In this document: positions 46,827-56,809 of the stretch, piece by piece | Layout of the letters: each line of letters starts with the position of its first letter | Position numbering within the stretch: position 1 is the stretch's first letter | DNA from: Ramlibacter humi | Lineage (GTDB): Bacteria; Pseudomonadota; Gammaproteobacteria; Burkholderiales; Burkholderiaceae_C | NCBI RefSeq assembly: GCF_004681975.1 | Contig: NZ_SMLK01000005.1 | Location: 238,595 to 302,594 of the forward strand | DNA: 64,000 nt | Reading direction: 5' to 3' | The notes under the pieces: generated by a model | Told to the model about the DNA's origin: nothing | What the model saw: the letters and a program-made list of their open reading frames with translations, nothing else | Database searches by the model: none | Translations under genes and position numbers: made by a program

Positions 46827-47873
46827 TCAGCCCGCGCGCTGGCGGAAGCCGTCCAGCACGTTGACGGCGTTGACGCCGGCGGCGGCCACCGCGTAGCCGC
46901 CTTCGAAGACGAAGGCGCAAGGCAGGCCCGTGGCCGCCAGGTCTTCGCCCACGCGCAGGTAGTCGCCGCTGCGCAGGCGGAAGCCGGAGATCGGGTCGTC
47001 CTCGAAGGTGTCCACGCCGAGTGAGACCACCATCGCCTGCGCACCCCACGCGCGGATGGCCTCGAGCGCCTTGGCGAGCGCGCCGCGCCACGTCACGAAG
47101 TCCGTCCCTCGCGGCAATGGCAGGTTCAGGTTGGCGCCCTCGCCCGCGCAGGCGCCACGTTCATCCGCGTAGCCCAGGTAGTACGGGTACTCGGTGCGCG
47201 GATCGCCGTGCACGCTGGCGAAGAACACGTCGCCGCGCTCGTAGAAGATGGCCTGCGTGCCATTGCCATGGTGGTAGTCGACATCCATCACCGCGACCTT
47301 CTGCAGCCCACCGTCGCGCAACGCCTGCGCCGCGATGGCTGCGTTGTTCAGGAAGCAGTAGCCGCCGAAGAAGTCGTGGCCCGCGTGGTGGCCGGGCGGG
47401 CGCGTCAGCGCGAATGCGGCGCGATCGCCGGCGAGCAGGCGCTGCGCGGTCCCCCATGCACATGCGGCGCCCTGACGAGCCGCCGTCCAAGTGCCGCTGG
47501 TGAGCGGCGAGCCCGCGTCGTACGAGAACAGGCCCATGCGCGCCGGGAAGCTCTCGGGCAGCACGTCGTGGCGGAAGGTGCGGATCGGCCAGTACGAAGG
47601 CAACGCGTCGCGCTGCGCGTTCTTCGGGTCGAGCGCCACCCACTCGTCCCACGCGCCTTCGAGGAAGCGCAGGTAGCGCGGCGCGTGCACGCGCTGGAGC
47701 AGCGCGTCGCCGATCTCCGGCACCGGCGCGAACTCGCCGAGCTTGCGCGACTTCAGTTCGGCCAGCACGTGCTCCACGCGGGCCGGCACCTCGAAGCACG
47801 GCACCAGCTCGCCGCGGAACATCTCGTGCTTGCCGTGGTGGGCGGCCTGGCGGTCGTTGTAGAAGACTTGCAT
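46827..47873 (-). CDS. histone deacetylase family amidohydrolase
   Basis: A 348-residue zinc amidohydrolase of the class II HDAC/acetylpolyamine amidohydrolase group. It has RPPGHHAGH (catalytic His pair), GGYCFLNNAAIAA, the zinc-binding DVDYHHGNGTQ, and the late FEGGY tyrosine. A bacterial role in acetylpolyamine or acetyl-lysine removal is likely. It lies 10 bp from the FkbM gene on the same strand. Confidence 0.9.
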   Translation of the reverse strand: MQVFYNDRQAAHHGKHEMFRGELVPCFEVPARVEHVLAELKSRKLGEFAPVPEIGDALLQRVHAPRYLRFLEGAWDEWVALDPKNAQRDALPSYWPIRTFRHDVLPESFPARMGLFSYDAGSPLTSGTWTAARQGAACAWGTAQRLLAGDRAAFALTRPPGHHAGHDFFGGYCFLNNAAIAAQALRDGGLQKVAVMDVDYHHGNGTQAIFYERGDVFFASVHGDPRTEYPYYLGYADERGACAGEGANLNLPLPRGTDFVTWRGALAKALEAIRAWGAQAMVVSLGVDTFEDDPISGFRLRSGDYLRVGEDLAATGLPCAFVFEGGYAVAAAGVNAVNVLDGFRQRAG

Positions 47874-47883
47874 GCGGCCATTG

Positions 47884-48714
47884 TCAGGCCTCGGTGCGCA
47901 ATACCAGCCGCCCATCCGACGCGTCGATCCTTCGCGCGGCCGGATCGTCCCGGTGCACCGCCAGCCAGTTCAGCCCCAGCGGATACGCGCCGCGGTACCC
48001 CATCGCGCCGAGCAGCTCGCGCAATTCCCGCTGGTCGGACTTGATCACTTCCACCAGCAGCAGCGGCTTGCAGCGCGCCAGCGTTTCGCGCGCGCCGCGC
48101 AGCACGTCGGCTTCCATGCCCTCGACGTCCAGCTTGAAGAAGTCCAGCCTTTCCAGGCCCAGCGAATCCACGGTGATCACCTGCACCGGCCGGCAATCGG
48201 CGGGATCGTAGGAGACAGCCTGGCCGATGAACTCGGTGCCCTGCCGGCGCCGCAACTCCAGGCTGCCGAAGCTGCCTTCACGGCAATAGTCCGGCTGCGG
48301 CACCGGCAGCGTGCCGGGTTCGGCGCCCAGCGCCGCGAGGAAGGCGCGCGCGTTGAAGCAGTTGTTCAACGCGAGATTGCCTGCGAGCGCGTAGAACACG
48401 GTCTCCTGTGCTTCGATGGCCAGCACGCTGCCCCATCCATGCATGTGGCGCGCCCACTCCACGGTGTGCACGCCGATGTTGGCGCCGCCATCCAGCGCCA
48501 CCAGGCCGTCGCCCGCTTCCATGCGCCGGCAGTCCAGCAGGCGCTTGGCGAGTTCCACTTCCTCGGGATCGAAAGCCGAGCGATCGAACAGCTGCTGGCC
48601 GACGCCATAGGCCTGGCCGTCCGGCAGCTCGCGCCGGTCGAAGCGGTTGACGATCAGGCTGCCGTGCGAAGTGGCGGCCAGGACGAAGGCGATGGGGCGG
48701 GCGGGCGAGGTCAT
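47884..48714 (-). CDS. FkbM-family methyltransferase
   Basis: A 276-residue SAM enzyme. The SAM site is VALDGGANIGVHTVEW, and the FkbM-type motif is DFFKLDVEGMEADVLRG. These enzymes O-methylate sugars or other hydroxyls. No polysaccharide cluster is adjacent. Start at ATG 48714. The upstream uvrA gene ends 76 bp away. Confidence 0.85.
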   Translation of the reverse strand: MTSPARPIAFVLAATSHGSLIVNRFDRRELPDGQAYGVGQQLFDRSAFDPEEVELAKRLLDCRRMEAGDGLVALDGGANIGVHTVEWARHMHGWGSVLAIEAQETVFYALAGNLALNNCFNARAFLAALGAEPGTLPVPQPDYCREGSFGSLELRRRQGTEFIGQAVSYDPADCRPVQVITVDSLGLERLDFFKLDVEGMEADVLRGARETLARCKPLLLVEVIKSDQRELRELLGAMGYRGAYPLGLNWLAVHRDDPAARRIDASDGRLVLRTEA

Positions 48715-48790
48715 GGGCCGCGACCTTCGCCGCGGCCCGGCGCCGCGGCATCCCCCGATGGCACCAGCGCCACCGGGGGAGCGCATGGAC

Positions 48791-51700
48791 TCAGACCCTC
48801 TCGAGCACCGGCTGCAGCGCCTTTCCGGTGTGCGTGCCCAATCGCACCACCTCCTCCGGCGGCGCCGCGGCGACCACGCGGCCGCCTTCGCCGCCGCCCT
48901 CCGGACCCAGGTCGATGATCCAGTCGGCTTCGGCGATGACGTCCAGGTCGTGCTCGATCACCACCACGCTGTGGCCGCCGTCCACCAGGCGGTGCAGCAC
49001 GCGGATCAGCTTCTCCACGTCGGCCATGTGCAGGCCCACCGTCGGTTCGTCCAGCACGTACAGCGTGTGCGGCGCCTTCTGGCCCCGGCGCGTGATGTCG
49101 TCGCGCACCTTGGACAGCTCGGTCACCAGCTTGATGCGCTGTGCCTCGCCGCCCGACAGCGTCGGCGAAGGCTGCCCCAGCGTGAGGTAGCCCAGGCCCA
49201 CGTCCTTCAGCAGTTGCAGCGGGTGGCTGATGTTGGGCATGGAGGCGAAGAAATCCACCGCCTCGTCCACCTCCATCTGCAGCACGTCGCCGATGCTCTT
49301 GCCGCGCCAGGTGACGGCCAGCGTCTCCGGGTTGAAGCGCGCGCCGTGGCACGACTCGCAGGGCACCTTCACGTCGGGCAGGAAGCTCATCGCGATGGTG
49401 CGCATGCCCTGGCCTTCGCAGGTGGGGCAGCGGCCTTCGCCGGTGTTGAACGAGAAGCGCCCCGGCCCGTAGCCGCGCGCCTTGGCTTCCAGCGTGTCGG
49501 CGAACAGCTTGCGGATGGTGTCCCAGAAGCCGATGTAGGTGGCCGGGCAGCTGCGCGGCGTTTTGCCGATGGGCGTCTGGTCGACTTCCAGCACGCGGTC
49601 GATGGCCTGGTAGCCGTCCACCGAGCCGCAGCCGCTCCACTTCGGCCGCTTGCCGCGGTCGTCGGCGTCGCGGCCGGCCTTGGTGGTGCGCTGCTGCACG
49701 GCCGCCTGCACGTTGTGCAGCAGCACGTCGCGCGCCAGCGTTGACTTGCCCGAGCCGGACACGCCCGTCACCGCCACCAGGCGGCGCAGCGGCACGTCGA
49801 CGTCGACCTTGCGCAGGTTGTGCAGGTCGGCGCCGCGGAGTTTCAGCTTCTGGCCTTCCTCTTCGCCGTTGCGGCGCGGTTTCAGCGGATGCCGCATCGC
49901 ATGCAGCAGGTAGCGGCCGGTGAGCGACTCTTCGCTCGCCGTCACGTCGTCGGCCGTGCCCTGCGCGATGACGCGTCCACCACGCTTGCCCGCGCTGGGG
50001 CCGATGTCGATGATGTGGTCGGCGCGGCGGATGGTGTCCTCGTCGTGCTCCACTACCACCAGGGTGTTGCCCTTGCCGCCCAGCTTGTGCAGCGCGTCCA
50101 GCAGGATCTGGTTGTCGCGCGCGTGCAGGCCGATGGTGGGCTCGTCCAGCACGTAGCACACGCCCTGCAGGTTGCTGCCCAGCTGCGCGGCCAGGCGGAT
50201 GCGCTGCGCCTCGCCGCCCGACAACGTCGGCGCGCCGCGGTCCAGCGTGAGGTAGCCCAGGCCCACCTCCTCCAGGAATTCCAGGCGGCTGCGGATCTCC
50301 GGGATCAGGTCGCGCGCGATGCCCTGCTCTCGCTCGCTCATCACGCCCTTGACCTGCAGGCTTTCGATCCAGCGGCGCACATCGGTGACCGACAGCGCGG
50401 CCACTTCCTGGATGCCGGTCCCGTCGAACAGCACCGCGCGCGCCTGCGCATTCAGCCGGGTGCCGTGGCACACGGGGCAGGCTTCGTCGGTCAGGTCCTC
50501 GACCTCCGGTTCGGCGAAGGTCTGCTCGCGGCCCTTGTTGTCGTCGGCCTGCACCGTGTCGTCGAAAGCCTTGCGCTGTTCGCGCGTCAGCTTGACGCCG
50601 GTGCCCACGCACTCGGGGCACCAGCCGTGCTTGCTGTTGTACGAGAACAGGCGCGGGTCCAGTTCCGGGTAGCTGGTGCTGCACACCGGGCAGGCGCGGC
50701 GGGTGGAGAACACTTCCATCTGCCCGATGTGGTGGTGCTTGCCCAGCCCCAGCTCCATCGCTTCGCGCAAGCCGGTGAGCGGCGCGAGCACGTGCAGCAC
50801 GCCCTTGCCATGTTCCAGCGCCTCGGCCAGCTTCTCGCGCAGCAGCGCTTCGTTGGCCGGCGTGACGTCCAGGTCGCACACCGGCAGTTCGATGGTGTGT
50901 TCCTTGAAGCGGTCGATGCGCGGGAAGCCGGTGGTCGGCAGGAAGTTGCCGTCCACGCGCAGGTGCGTGTACCGGCGGTTGCGGGCCCACTCGGCCAGTT
51001 CGGTGTACACGCCCTTGCGGTTGACCACCAGCGGCGCGAGCAGGCCGATGTGCTGGCCCTTGTAGCGGCGCATCAGCTGCGCGGCGATGCTGTCGGGCGT
51101 TTGCGGGCGCACCTCGGCGCCGTCCTTCACGCAGTGCTGCACGCCCAGCTTGACGTACAGCAGGCGCAGGAAGTGCCACACCTCGGTGGTGGTGCCCACG
51201 GTGGACTTGCGCCCGCCGCGCGACAGGCGCTGTTCGATGGCGACGGTGGGCGGGATGCCGTACACCGCGTCCACCTCGGGCCGGCCCGCCGGCTGCACGA
51301 TGCTGCGCGCGTACGCGTTCAGCGATTCCAGGTAGCGGCGCTGGCCTTCGTTGAACAGGATGTCAAAGGCGAGAGTCGACTTGCCCGAGCCCGACACGCC
51401 GGTGATCACGCTGAAGCGGTTGTGCGGGATGTCGACGGACAGGTTCTTGAGGTTGTGCTCGTGCGCGTTGACGATCTGGATGGCTTCGACGCGCGTTGTC
51501 CGTTCGGGCTGAGCTTGTCCTTCGACGGGCTCAGGACGGTCGGGTCTGGACCTGCCCTTCGACAAGCTCAGGGCGAGCGGTTCGTTGGCCATCACCCCGT
51601 CGTACTCCCGCAGTGCCTTCGCCGTGTGCGACGTCGGATGCTGCTTCACTTCCTCCGGCGGCCCCTCGGCCACCAGCAGGCCGCCCACGTCGCCGCCTTC

Positions 51701-54604
51701 CGGCCCCAGGTCGACCAGCCAGTCCGCGGCACGGATCACGTCGAGGTTGTGCTCGATGACCACCAGCGAATGTCCCGCCTCCAGCAGCTTGCGCAGCGCG
51801 CGCATCAGCTTGGCGATGTCGTCGAAGTGCAGGCCGGTGGTCGGCTCGTCGAACAGGAACAGCGTGCCCTTGGCCGCGAGGCCCTGGCGCGAAGCGCTGG
51901 ACGACTTGGCCGCCAGGGCCAGGAAGCCCGCCAGCTTCAGGCGCTGCGATTCACCGCCCGAGAGCGTGGGCACAGGCTGCCCCAGCTTCACGTATTCCAG
52001 GCCGACGTCCACGATGGGCTGCAGCGCGCGGATCACGTCGCGGTCATTCGCGAACAACGAAGCCGCTTCGCTGACGGTGAGCTCCAGCACGTCGGCCACG
52101 TTCATCGCGCGCGGCTTCACCGCCCCAATGGGCTGGCGCTCGATCGTCACTTCCAGGATCTCGGGGCGGTAGCGCTTGCCGTCGCAGTCGGGGCAGCGCA
52201 GGTACACGTCGGAGAGGAACTGCATCTCCACGTGCTCGAAGCCGCTGCCGCCGCAGGTGGGGCAGCGCCCGTCGCCGCTGTTGAAGCTGAACTTGGCGCC
52301 GGTGTAGCCGCGCTGCTTCGCCAGCCCGCTGTTGGCGAAGATCTCGCGGATGGCGTCCCACGCGCCGACGTAGCTGACCGGGTTGGACCGCGCCGTCTTG
52401 CCGATGGGCGACTGGTCGACGAACACCACGTCGCCCAAGTGGTCGGCGCCCAGCAGGCGCTCGTGGTGGCCGGGCGCTTCCGTCGCGCGGCCGAAATGGC
52501 GCAGCAGCGCCGGCGCCAGGATGTCCTGCACCAGCGTGGACTTGCCCGACCCCGACACGCCGGTCACGCACACCAGCCGCTGCAGCGGGAATTCCACCGA
52601 CAGGTTCTTCAGGTTGTGCTCGCGCGCGCCTTCCAGCACCAGGCGCGGCGTGGCCGCGGTGACCGCGCGTTTGAACCCCATGCCCACGTGCTTGCGGCCG
52701 CCCAGGTAGGCGCCGGTCAGCGTGTCGGCGCCGCGCAGTTGCTGCGTGGTGCCATCGAACACGATCTGGCCGCCGCGCTCGCCGGGCGCGGGGCCCATGT
52801 CGATGATGCGGTCGGCCGCCACCATCACGGCGGGATCGTGCTCCACCACCACCAGCGTGTTGCCCGCGTCGCGCAGGCGGTGCATGGCTTCGGTGATGCG
52901 GTTCATGTCGCGCGGGTGCAGGCCGATGCTGGGCTCGTCCAGCACGAACAGCGTGTTCACCAGCGAGGTGCCCAGCGCCGTGGTGAGGTTGATGCGCTGC
53001 ACCTCGCCGCCGGAGAGCGTGCGGCTCTGGCGGTCGAGCGTGAGGTAGCCGATGCCGACGTCGACGAGGTATTTGAGGCGGGTGGTGATTTCCTCGAACA
53101 GCAGCTTCAGCGCCTGGTGCTCACCTTCCGTCGCGCTGGCGGTGGCGTCGGGCGCCAGGCGCGCGAAGAACTTCCGCAGCTGCGCGATCGGCAGCAGCAT
53201 CAGGTCGTGCAGGCACAACCCCGGCAGCGCTTCCAGCTGCTCGCGCGACCAGTCCACGCCCACGGGCATGAAGCGCTTCGCGGGTTCCAGCACCGCATCG
53301 GCATCTTCCTTCGAGCCCAGGCGCCACAGCAGGCTGTCCAGCTTCAGGCGCGCGCCGCCGCAGGTGTCGCAGGGCGTGTAGCTGCGGTACTTGGACAAGA
53401 GCACGCGGATGTGCATCTTGTAAGCCTTGGTCTCCAGGTAGGCGAAGAAGCGCTTCACCCCGTACCACTGCTTGCTCCAGTTGCCTTCCTTGTAGCTGGG
53501 CGTGCCATTGATCACCCACTGCTTCTGCTCGGCGGTCAGCTTGTACCAGGGCGTGTCGCGCGGGATGCCCGCCGATTCGGCGTGGCGCATCAGGTCGTCC
53601 TGGCATTCCTGCCACGCGGGCGTCTGCATCGGCTTGATGGCGCCGGCCCGCAGCGTGAGCTTGTCGTTGGGGATGACCAGCCCGTAGTCCACGCCGATCA
53701 CGCGGCCGAAGCCGCGGCACACCTCGCACGCGCCCACCGGCGAGTTGAACGAGAACATCGACGGGATGGGGTCGGCGTAGCGGATGTCGCTGTCGGGGCA
53801 ATGCAGGCCGGTGGAGAACTTCCAGATGTCACCGGAATCCGTTCGCGTGGAGCCTGTCGAAACACCTTCGCCCTGCCCTTCGACAGGCTCAGGGCGAACG
53901 GGGTTTGCATACACGCTCATCCGCCCCGCCCCGCGCTTCAGCGCCACCTCAATGGCCTCGATCGCCCGCGCCTTCTCCACGCCCTGGATGCGGAAGCGGT
54001 CCGCCACCACGTCCAGCACCTTGCGCGGACCGGTGGGCGTACCCACCTCGCGCTCGGCCTGCACGCGCGTGAAGCCGCTGGCGGCCAGCCACTGCTCCAC
54101 TTCTTCGGGCGTGGTGCTCGCGGGCAGTTCCACGGGGAAGGTCACCACCAGGCGCGGATCGCCTTCCTCGGTGCGCGCCATCAGCTCGGCGTAGATGGTC
54201 TCCGGCGAGTCGTGCCGCACACGCCGCGCCGTCTTGCGGTCGAACAGCTCGGTGGCGCGCGCGAACAGCAGCTTCAGGTGGTCGTTCAGCTCGGTCATCG
54301 TGCCGACCGTGGAGCGCGAACTGCGCACCGGGTTGGTCTGGTCGATGGCGATGGCCGGCGGCACGCCTTCCACGCGGTCGACCGCCGGCTTGTCCATGCG
54401 GTCGAGGAACTGGCGCGCGTAGGCCGAGAACGTCTCGACGTAGCGCCTCTGCCCCTCGGCATAGAGCGTGTCGAACACGAGGCTGGACTTGCCCGAGCCG
54501 CTGGGGCCGGTGACGACCGTCAGCTCGCCCGTGTGCAGGTCGAGGTCGAGGTTCTTGAGGTTGTGCTGCCTGGCGCCGCGGATGCGGATCGTTCCCTGGG
54601 TCAT
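48791..54604 (-). CDS. uvrA: double-length UvrA (two fused excinuclease ABC subunit A halves)
   Basis: A 1,937-residue protein, about twice a normal UvrA. Residues 1-1005 and about 1036-1937 are each a full UvrA with two ABC ATPase modules: Walker [10 protein letters not shown], then GVSGSGKST three more times, four LSGGE signatures, and zinc cysteines. It would recognise damage for nucleotide excision repair. In the first half, zinc module 1 reads HCPDSD, so its second cysteine is missing. Palindromic repeats are read in frame at about residues 235-255 and 1009-1035, the second forming the linker between halves. A conventional UvrA may exist elsewhere. Confidence 0.9.
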   Translation of the reverse strand: MTQGTIRIRGARQHNLKNLDLDLHTGELTVVTGPSGSGKSSLVFDTLYAEGQRRYVETFSAYARQFLDRMDKPAVDRVEGVPPAIAIDQTNPVRSSRSTVGTMTELNDHLKLLFARATELFDRKTARRVRHDSPETIYAELMARTEEGDPRLVVTFPVELPASTTPEEVEQWLAASGFTRVQAEREVGTPTGPRKVLDVVADRFRIQGVEKARAIEAIEVALKRGAGRMSVYANPVRPEPVEGQGEGVSTGSTRTDSGDIWKFSTGLHCPDSDIRYADPIPSMFSFNSPVGACEVCRGFGRVIGVDYGLVIPNDKLTLRAGAIKPMQTPAWQECQDDLMRHAESAGIPRDTPWYKLTAEQKQWVINGTPSYKEGNWSKQWYGVKRFFAYLETKAYKMHIRVLLSKYRSYTPCDTCGGARLKLDSLLWRLGSKEDADAVLEPAKRFMPVGVDWSREQLEALPGLCLHDLMLLPIAQLRKFFARLAPDATASATEGEHQALKLLFEEITTRLKYLVDVGIGYLTLDRQSRTLSGGEVQRINLTTALGTSLVNTLFVLDEPSIGLHPRDMNRITEAMHRLRDAGNTLVVVEHDPAVMVAADRIIDMGPAPGERGGQIVFDGTTQQLRGADTLTGAYLGGRKHVGMGFKRAVTAATPRLVLEGAREHNLKNLSVEFPLQRLVCVTGVSGSGKSTLVQDILAPALLRHFGRATEAPGHHERLLGADHLGDVVFVDQSPIGKTARSNPVSYVGAWDAIREIFANSGLAKQRGYTGAKFSFNSGDGRCPTCGGSGFEHVEMQFLSDVYLRCPDCDGKRYRPEILEVTIERQPIGAVKPRAMNVADVLELTVSEAASLFANDRDVIRALQPIVDVGLEYVKLGQPVPTLSGGESQRLKLAGFLALAAKSSSASRQGLAAKGTLFLFDEPTTGLHFDDIAKLMRALRKLLEAGHSLVVIEHNLDVIRAADWLVDLGPEGGDVGGLLVAEGPPEEVKQHPTSHTAKALREYDGVMANEPLALSLSKGRSRPDRPEPVEGQAQPERTTRVEAIQIVNAHEHNLKNLSVDIPHNRFSVITGVSGSGKSTLAFDILFNEGQRRYLESLNAYARSIVQPAGRPEVDAVYGIPPTVAIEQRLSRGGRKSTVGTTTEVWHFLRLLYVKLGVQHCVKDGAEVRPQTPDSIAAQLMRRYKGQHIGLLAPLVVNRKGVYTELAEWARNRRYTHLRVDGNFLPTTGFPRIDRFKEHTIELPVCDLDVTPANEALLREKLAEALEHGKGVLHVLAPLTGLREAMELGLGKHHHIGQMEVFSTRRACPVCSTSYPELDPRLFSYNSKHGWCPECVGTGVKLTREQRKAFDDTVQADDNKGREQTFAEPEVEDLTDEACPVCHGTRLNAQARAVLFDGTGIQEVAALSVTDVRRWIESLQVKGVMSEREQGIARDLIPEIRSRLEFLEEVGLGYLTLDRGAPTLSGGEAQRIRLAAQLGSNLQGVCYVLDEPTIGLHARDNQILLDALHKLGGKGNTLVVVEHDEDTIRRADHIIDIGPSAGKRGGRVIAQGTADDVTASEESLTGRYLLHAMRHPLKPRRNGEEEGQKLKLRGADLHNLRKVDVDVPLRRLVAVTGVSGSGKSTLARDVLLHNVQAAVQQRTTKAGRDADDRGKRPKWSGCGSVDGYQAIDRVLEVDQTPIGKTPRSCPATYIGFWDTIRKLFADTLEAKARGYGPGRFSFNTGEGRCPTCEGQGMRTIAMSFLPDVKVPCESCHGARFNPETLAVTWRGKSIGDVLQMEVDEAVDFFASMPNISHPLQLLKDVGLGYLTLGQPSPTLSGGEAQRIKLVTELSKVRDDITRRGQKAPHTLYVLDEPTVGLHMADVEKLIRVLHRLVDGGHSVVVIEHDLDVIAEADWIIDLGPEGGGEGGRVVAAAPPEEVVRLGTHTGKALQPVLERV
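51500..51580. repeat. palindromic mobile repeat in the UvrA linker
   Basis: CCGTTCGGGCTGAGCTTGTC pairs with GACAAGCTCAGGGCGAGCGG (17/20), with a third half-copy (CCTTCGACGGGCTCAGGACGG) between. This belongs to the CCCTTCGACAGGCTCAGGGCGAACGG class of dispersed repeats I recall from many proteobacteria. It is translated in frame as the ALSLSKG ... RPEPVEGQ peptide. Confidence 0.75.
53839..53901. repeat. palindromic mobile repeat inside the first UvrA half
   Basis: CCGTTCGCGTGGAGCCTGTCGAA pairs with TTCGACAGGCTCAGGGCGAACGG (20/23) across a 17-bp spacer. Same family as the repeat at 51500-51580. Read in frame it adds a VRPEPVEGQ...STGSTRT peptide just before the first zinc module. Confidence 0.78.
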
Positions 54605-54730
54605 ACGGCCGTGGTTTTCCTTGAAGGCCGAACATTCTAGGGAGCCCGGCCGTGGCAGCGCCGGCCGGGGGTATTCGGAACTATTGCCGCCTGCCGCGGC
54701 AAAACCGCCTCAGGCGCAGGCGGCGGGATG

Positions 54731-54883
54731 TCAGGGTTTGGCAGTCGATGCCGCGGGCTCCGGGGCATGCACCGCTTCGGCGCCGTGCTTCTCGCCGCTC
54801 ATGTCGACCTTGTCACCGGCCTTGAAGATGACGAACAGGGCAATCACCGCGAACGCGACGAAGCCGGCGATCAGTTTCCACAT
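54731..54883 (-). CDS. small single-pass membrane protein
   Basis: A 50-residue protein: one transmembrane helix (about 4-21, LIAGFVAFAVIALFVIF) and a short charged, Ala-rich periplasmic tail (DKVDMSGEKHG). A good Shine-Dalgarno (GGAGGAGA) precedes ATG 54883. It lies 77 bp downstream of the MHS transporter gene, after a terminator hairpin. No family is known to me. Confidence 0.6.
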   Translation of the reverse strand: MWKLIAGFVAFAVIALFVIFKAGDKVDMSGEKHGAEAVHAPEPAASTAKP

Positions 54884-54916
54884 GGGGGTCTCCTCCAGCG
54901 ATGGGCTTTCAACAAA

Positions 54917-54937
54917 GGGGCCCGCCAGGCGGGCCCC
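54917..54937 (-). terminator. terminator of the MHS transporter gene
   Basis: GGGGCCCGCC pairs with GGCGGGCCCC (10 bp, very short loop), followed on the minus strand by TTTGTTG. It lies 23 bp after the transporter stop. Confidence 0.75.
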
Positions 54938-54960
54938 TTCAGTGACGGTCCTTCGCGGGA

Positions 54961-56634
54961 TCAGTCGCGGGCGTAGATGTCCACGTCCTTGGTTTCCTTC
55001 ACGAACAGCGTGCCGATCACGAGCGTGACGCCGGCGATGATGATCGGGTACCAGAGGCCGTTGTACATGTTGCCGGTCTGGGCCACGATGGCGAACGCCG
55101 TCGTGGGCAGCAGGCCGCCGAACCAGCCGTTGCCGATGTGGTACGGCAGGCTCATCGACGTGTAGCGGATGCGCGTGGGGAACAGCTCCACCAGCATGGC
55201 GGCGATCGGGCCGTAGACCATGGTCACTAGGATCACCAGGTAGGTGAGGATGACGATCATCATGACCTTGTTCATCTTGGCCGGGTCGGCCTTGGTCGGG
55301 TAGCCGTCGGCCTTCAGCGTTTCGGCCACCGTCTTCTTGAACTCGGCGTCCTTCTTCTTCGCGTCATCCGCGGAGATGCCCTTCGCGGTGTACGACGGGA
55401 TGCTGGTGCTGCCGATCTTGATGACGGCCGGCGTGCCCGCGGCCGCGCTCTCGTTCTCGTAGCTCACCGAACCGGCGGCCAGCAGCTGCTTGGCGATGTC
55501 GCACGAGCTGGTGAACTTGGCGGTGCCGGTGGGGTTGAACTGGAACGAGCACTCGTTCGGGTCGGCGACGACCACGACCTTGTTTTTCGCCTGCGCGGCG
55601 GCCAGGTCGGGGTTGGCGGCTTCGGTCAGGGCCTTGAACGCCGGGAAGTACGTCAACGCGGCCAGCAGGCAGCCAGCCATGATGATCGGCTTGCGGCCGA
55701 TCTTGTCGGACAGCGAGCCGAACACGATGAAGAACGGCGTGCCGATCAGCAGCGCGGCGGCGATCATCAGGTTGGCCGTGACGGCGTCCACCTTCAGCTG
55801 CTGCGTCAGGAAGAACAGCGAGTAGAACTGGCCCGTGTACCAGACGACGGCCTGGCCGGCGGTCAGGCCCAGCAGCGCCAGGATCACGATCTTCAGGTTC
55901 TTCCACTGGCCGAACGACTCGGCGAGCGGCGCCTTGGACGTCTTGCCCTCGGCCTTCATCTTCTGGAAGGCGGGCGATTCATTCAGCGACAGGCGGATCC
56001 ACACCGAGATGGCCAGCAGCAGGATGGAGACCAGGAACGGGATGCGCCAAGCCCAGTCGGCGAAGGCGGCCTCGCCGACGGCGGTGCGCACGCCCAGGAT
56101 CACCAGCAGCGACAGGAACAGGCCCAGCGTCGCGGTGGTCTGGATCCACGCCGTGTAGGCGCCGCGCTTGCCGTGCGGCGCGTGCTCGGCGACGTAGGTC
56201 GCGGCACCGCCGTACTCGCCGCCGAGGGCCAGGCCCTGCAGCAGCCGCAGCGCGATCAGGATGACCGGCGCGGCGGCGCCGATGGCGGCGTAGCCGGGCA
56301 GCACGCCGACGATGAACGTCGACAGGCCCATGATCAGGATGGTGACCAGGAAGGTGTACTTGCGGCCGATCATGTCGCCCAGGCGGCCGAACACGATGGC
56401 GCCGAACGGACGCACGATGAAGCCGGCGGCGAAGGCCAGCAGCGCGAAGATGAACGCGGAGCCCGCGTCCAGCCCGGCGAAGAACTGCTTGGCGATGATG
56501 GCGGCGAGCGAGCCGTACAGGTAGAAGTCGTACCACTCGAACACGGTGCCGAGCGACGAGGCGAAGATGACCTTCTTCTCCTCCGCCGTCATCGGCCGGT
56601 TGGCGGCGGCGGCAGTTGCGGTTGCGGTTGCCAT
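54961..56634 (-). CDS. MFS transporter, metabolite:H+ symporter (MHS) family
   Basis: A 557-residue carrier with about 12 helices. It has the MHS start (SSLGTVFEWYDFYLYG), the GRLGDMIGRKYTF loop, GLALGGEYGGAATYVAEHAP, and FFGSLSDKIGRKP-like motif (GSLSDKIGRKP). Between the second and third blocks of helices lies an unusual periplasmic insert of about 110 residues (about 360-470) with two cysteines. Substrates of relatives are carboxylates, shikimate or proline. Starts at ATG 56634. Confidence 0.85.
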   Translation of the reverse strand: MATATATAAAANRPMTAEEKKVIFASSLGTVFEWYDFYLYGSLAAIIAKQFFAGLDAGSAFIFALLAFAAGFIVRPFGAIVFGRLGDMIGRKYTFLVTILIMGLSTFIVGVLPGYAAIGAAAPVILIALRLLQGLALGGEYGGAATYVAEHAPHGKRGAYTAWIQTTATLGLFLSLLVILGVRTAVGEAAFADWAWRIPFLVSILLLAISVWIRLSLNESPAFQKMKAEGKTSKAPLAESFGQWKNLKIVILALLGLTAGQAVVWYTGQFYSLFFLTQQLKVDAVTANLMIAAALLIGTPFFIVFGSLSDKIGRKPIIMAGCLLAALTYFPAFKALTEAANPDLAAAQAKNKVVVVADPNECSFQFNPTGTAKFTSSCDIAKQLLAAGSVSYENESAAAGTPAVIKIGSTSIPSYTAKGISADDAKKKDAEFKKTVAETLKADGYPTKADPAKMNKVMMIVILTYLVILVTMVYGPIAAMLVELFPTRIRYTSMSLPYHIGNGWFGGLLPTTAFAIVAQTGNMYNGLWYPIIIAGVTLVIGTLFVKETKDVDIYARD

Positions 56635-56762
56635 GGGGCTTGTCTCCAGAATGCTCTGCCCGGGATGGGCAGTGCGCGCATTCTTCGGAAAGCCTCTGAC
56701 CCGGCCCTTGCGCCAAACCAACAAAGGCTTGCGCGAAACCTACGCGGCTCTGACGAATTCAG

Positions 56763-56787
56763 GTGAAACCCGAAGACGGGGTTTCAC
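56763..56787. terminator. stem-loop downstream of the trypsin-like gene
   Basis: GTGAAACCC pairs with GGGTTTCAC (9 bp, 7-nt loop), starting 22 bp after the stop of the minus-strand gene at 56810. No T-run, so it may be only an mRNA 3' structure. Confidence 0.5.
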
Positions 56788-56809
56788 GATGCGGTGGAGC
56801 GCGTTTCGC

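Noticed and set aside
49820-54640. A 1,606-codon open frame on the plus strand opposite uvrA
   Set aside because: High GC removes stop codons from the antisense frame. The translation has no motif and mirrors uvrA codon positions, so it is a shadow.
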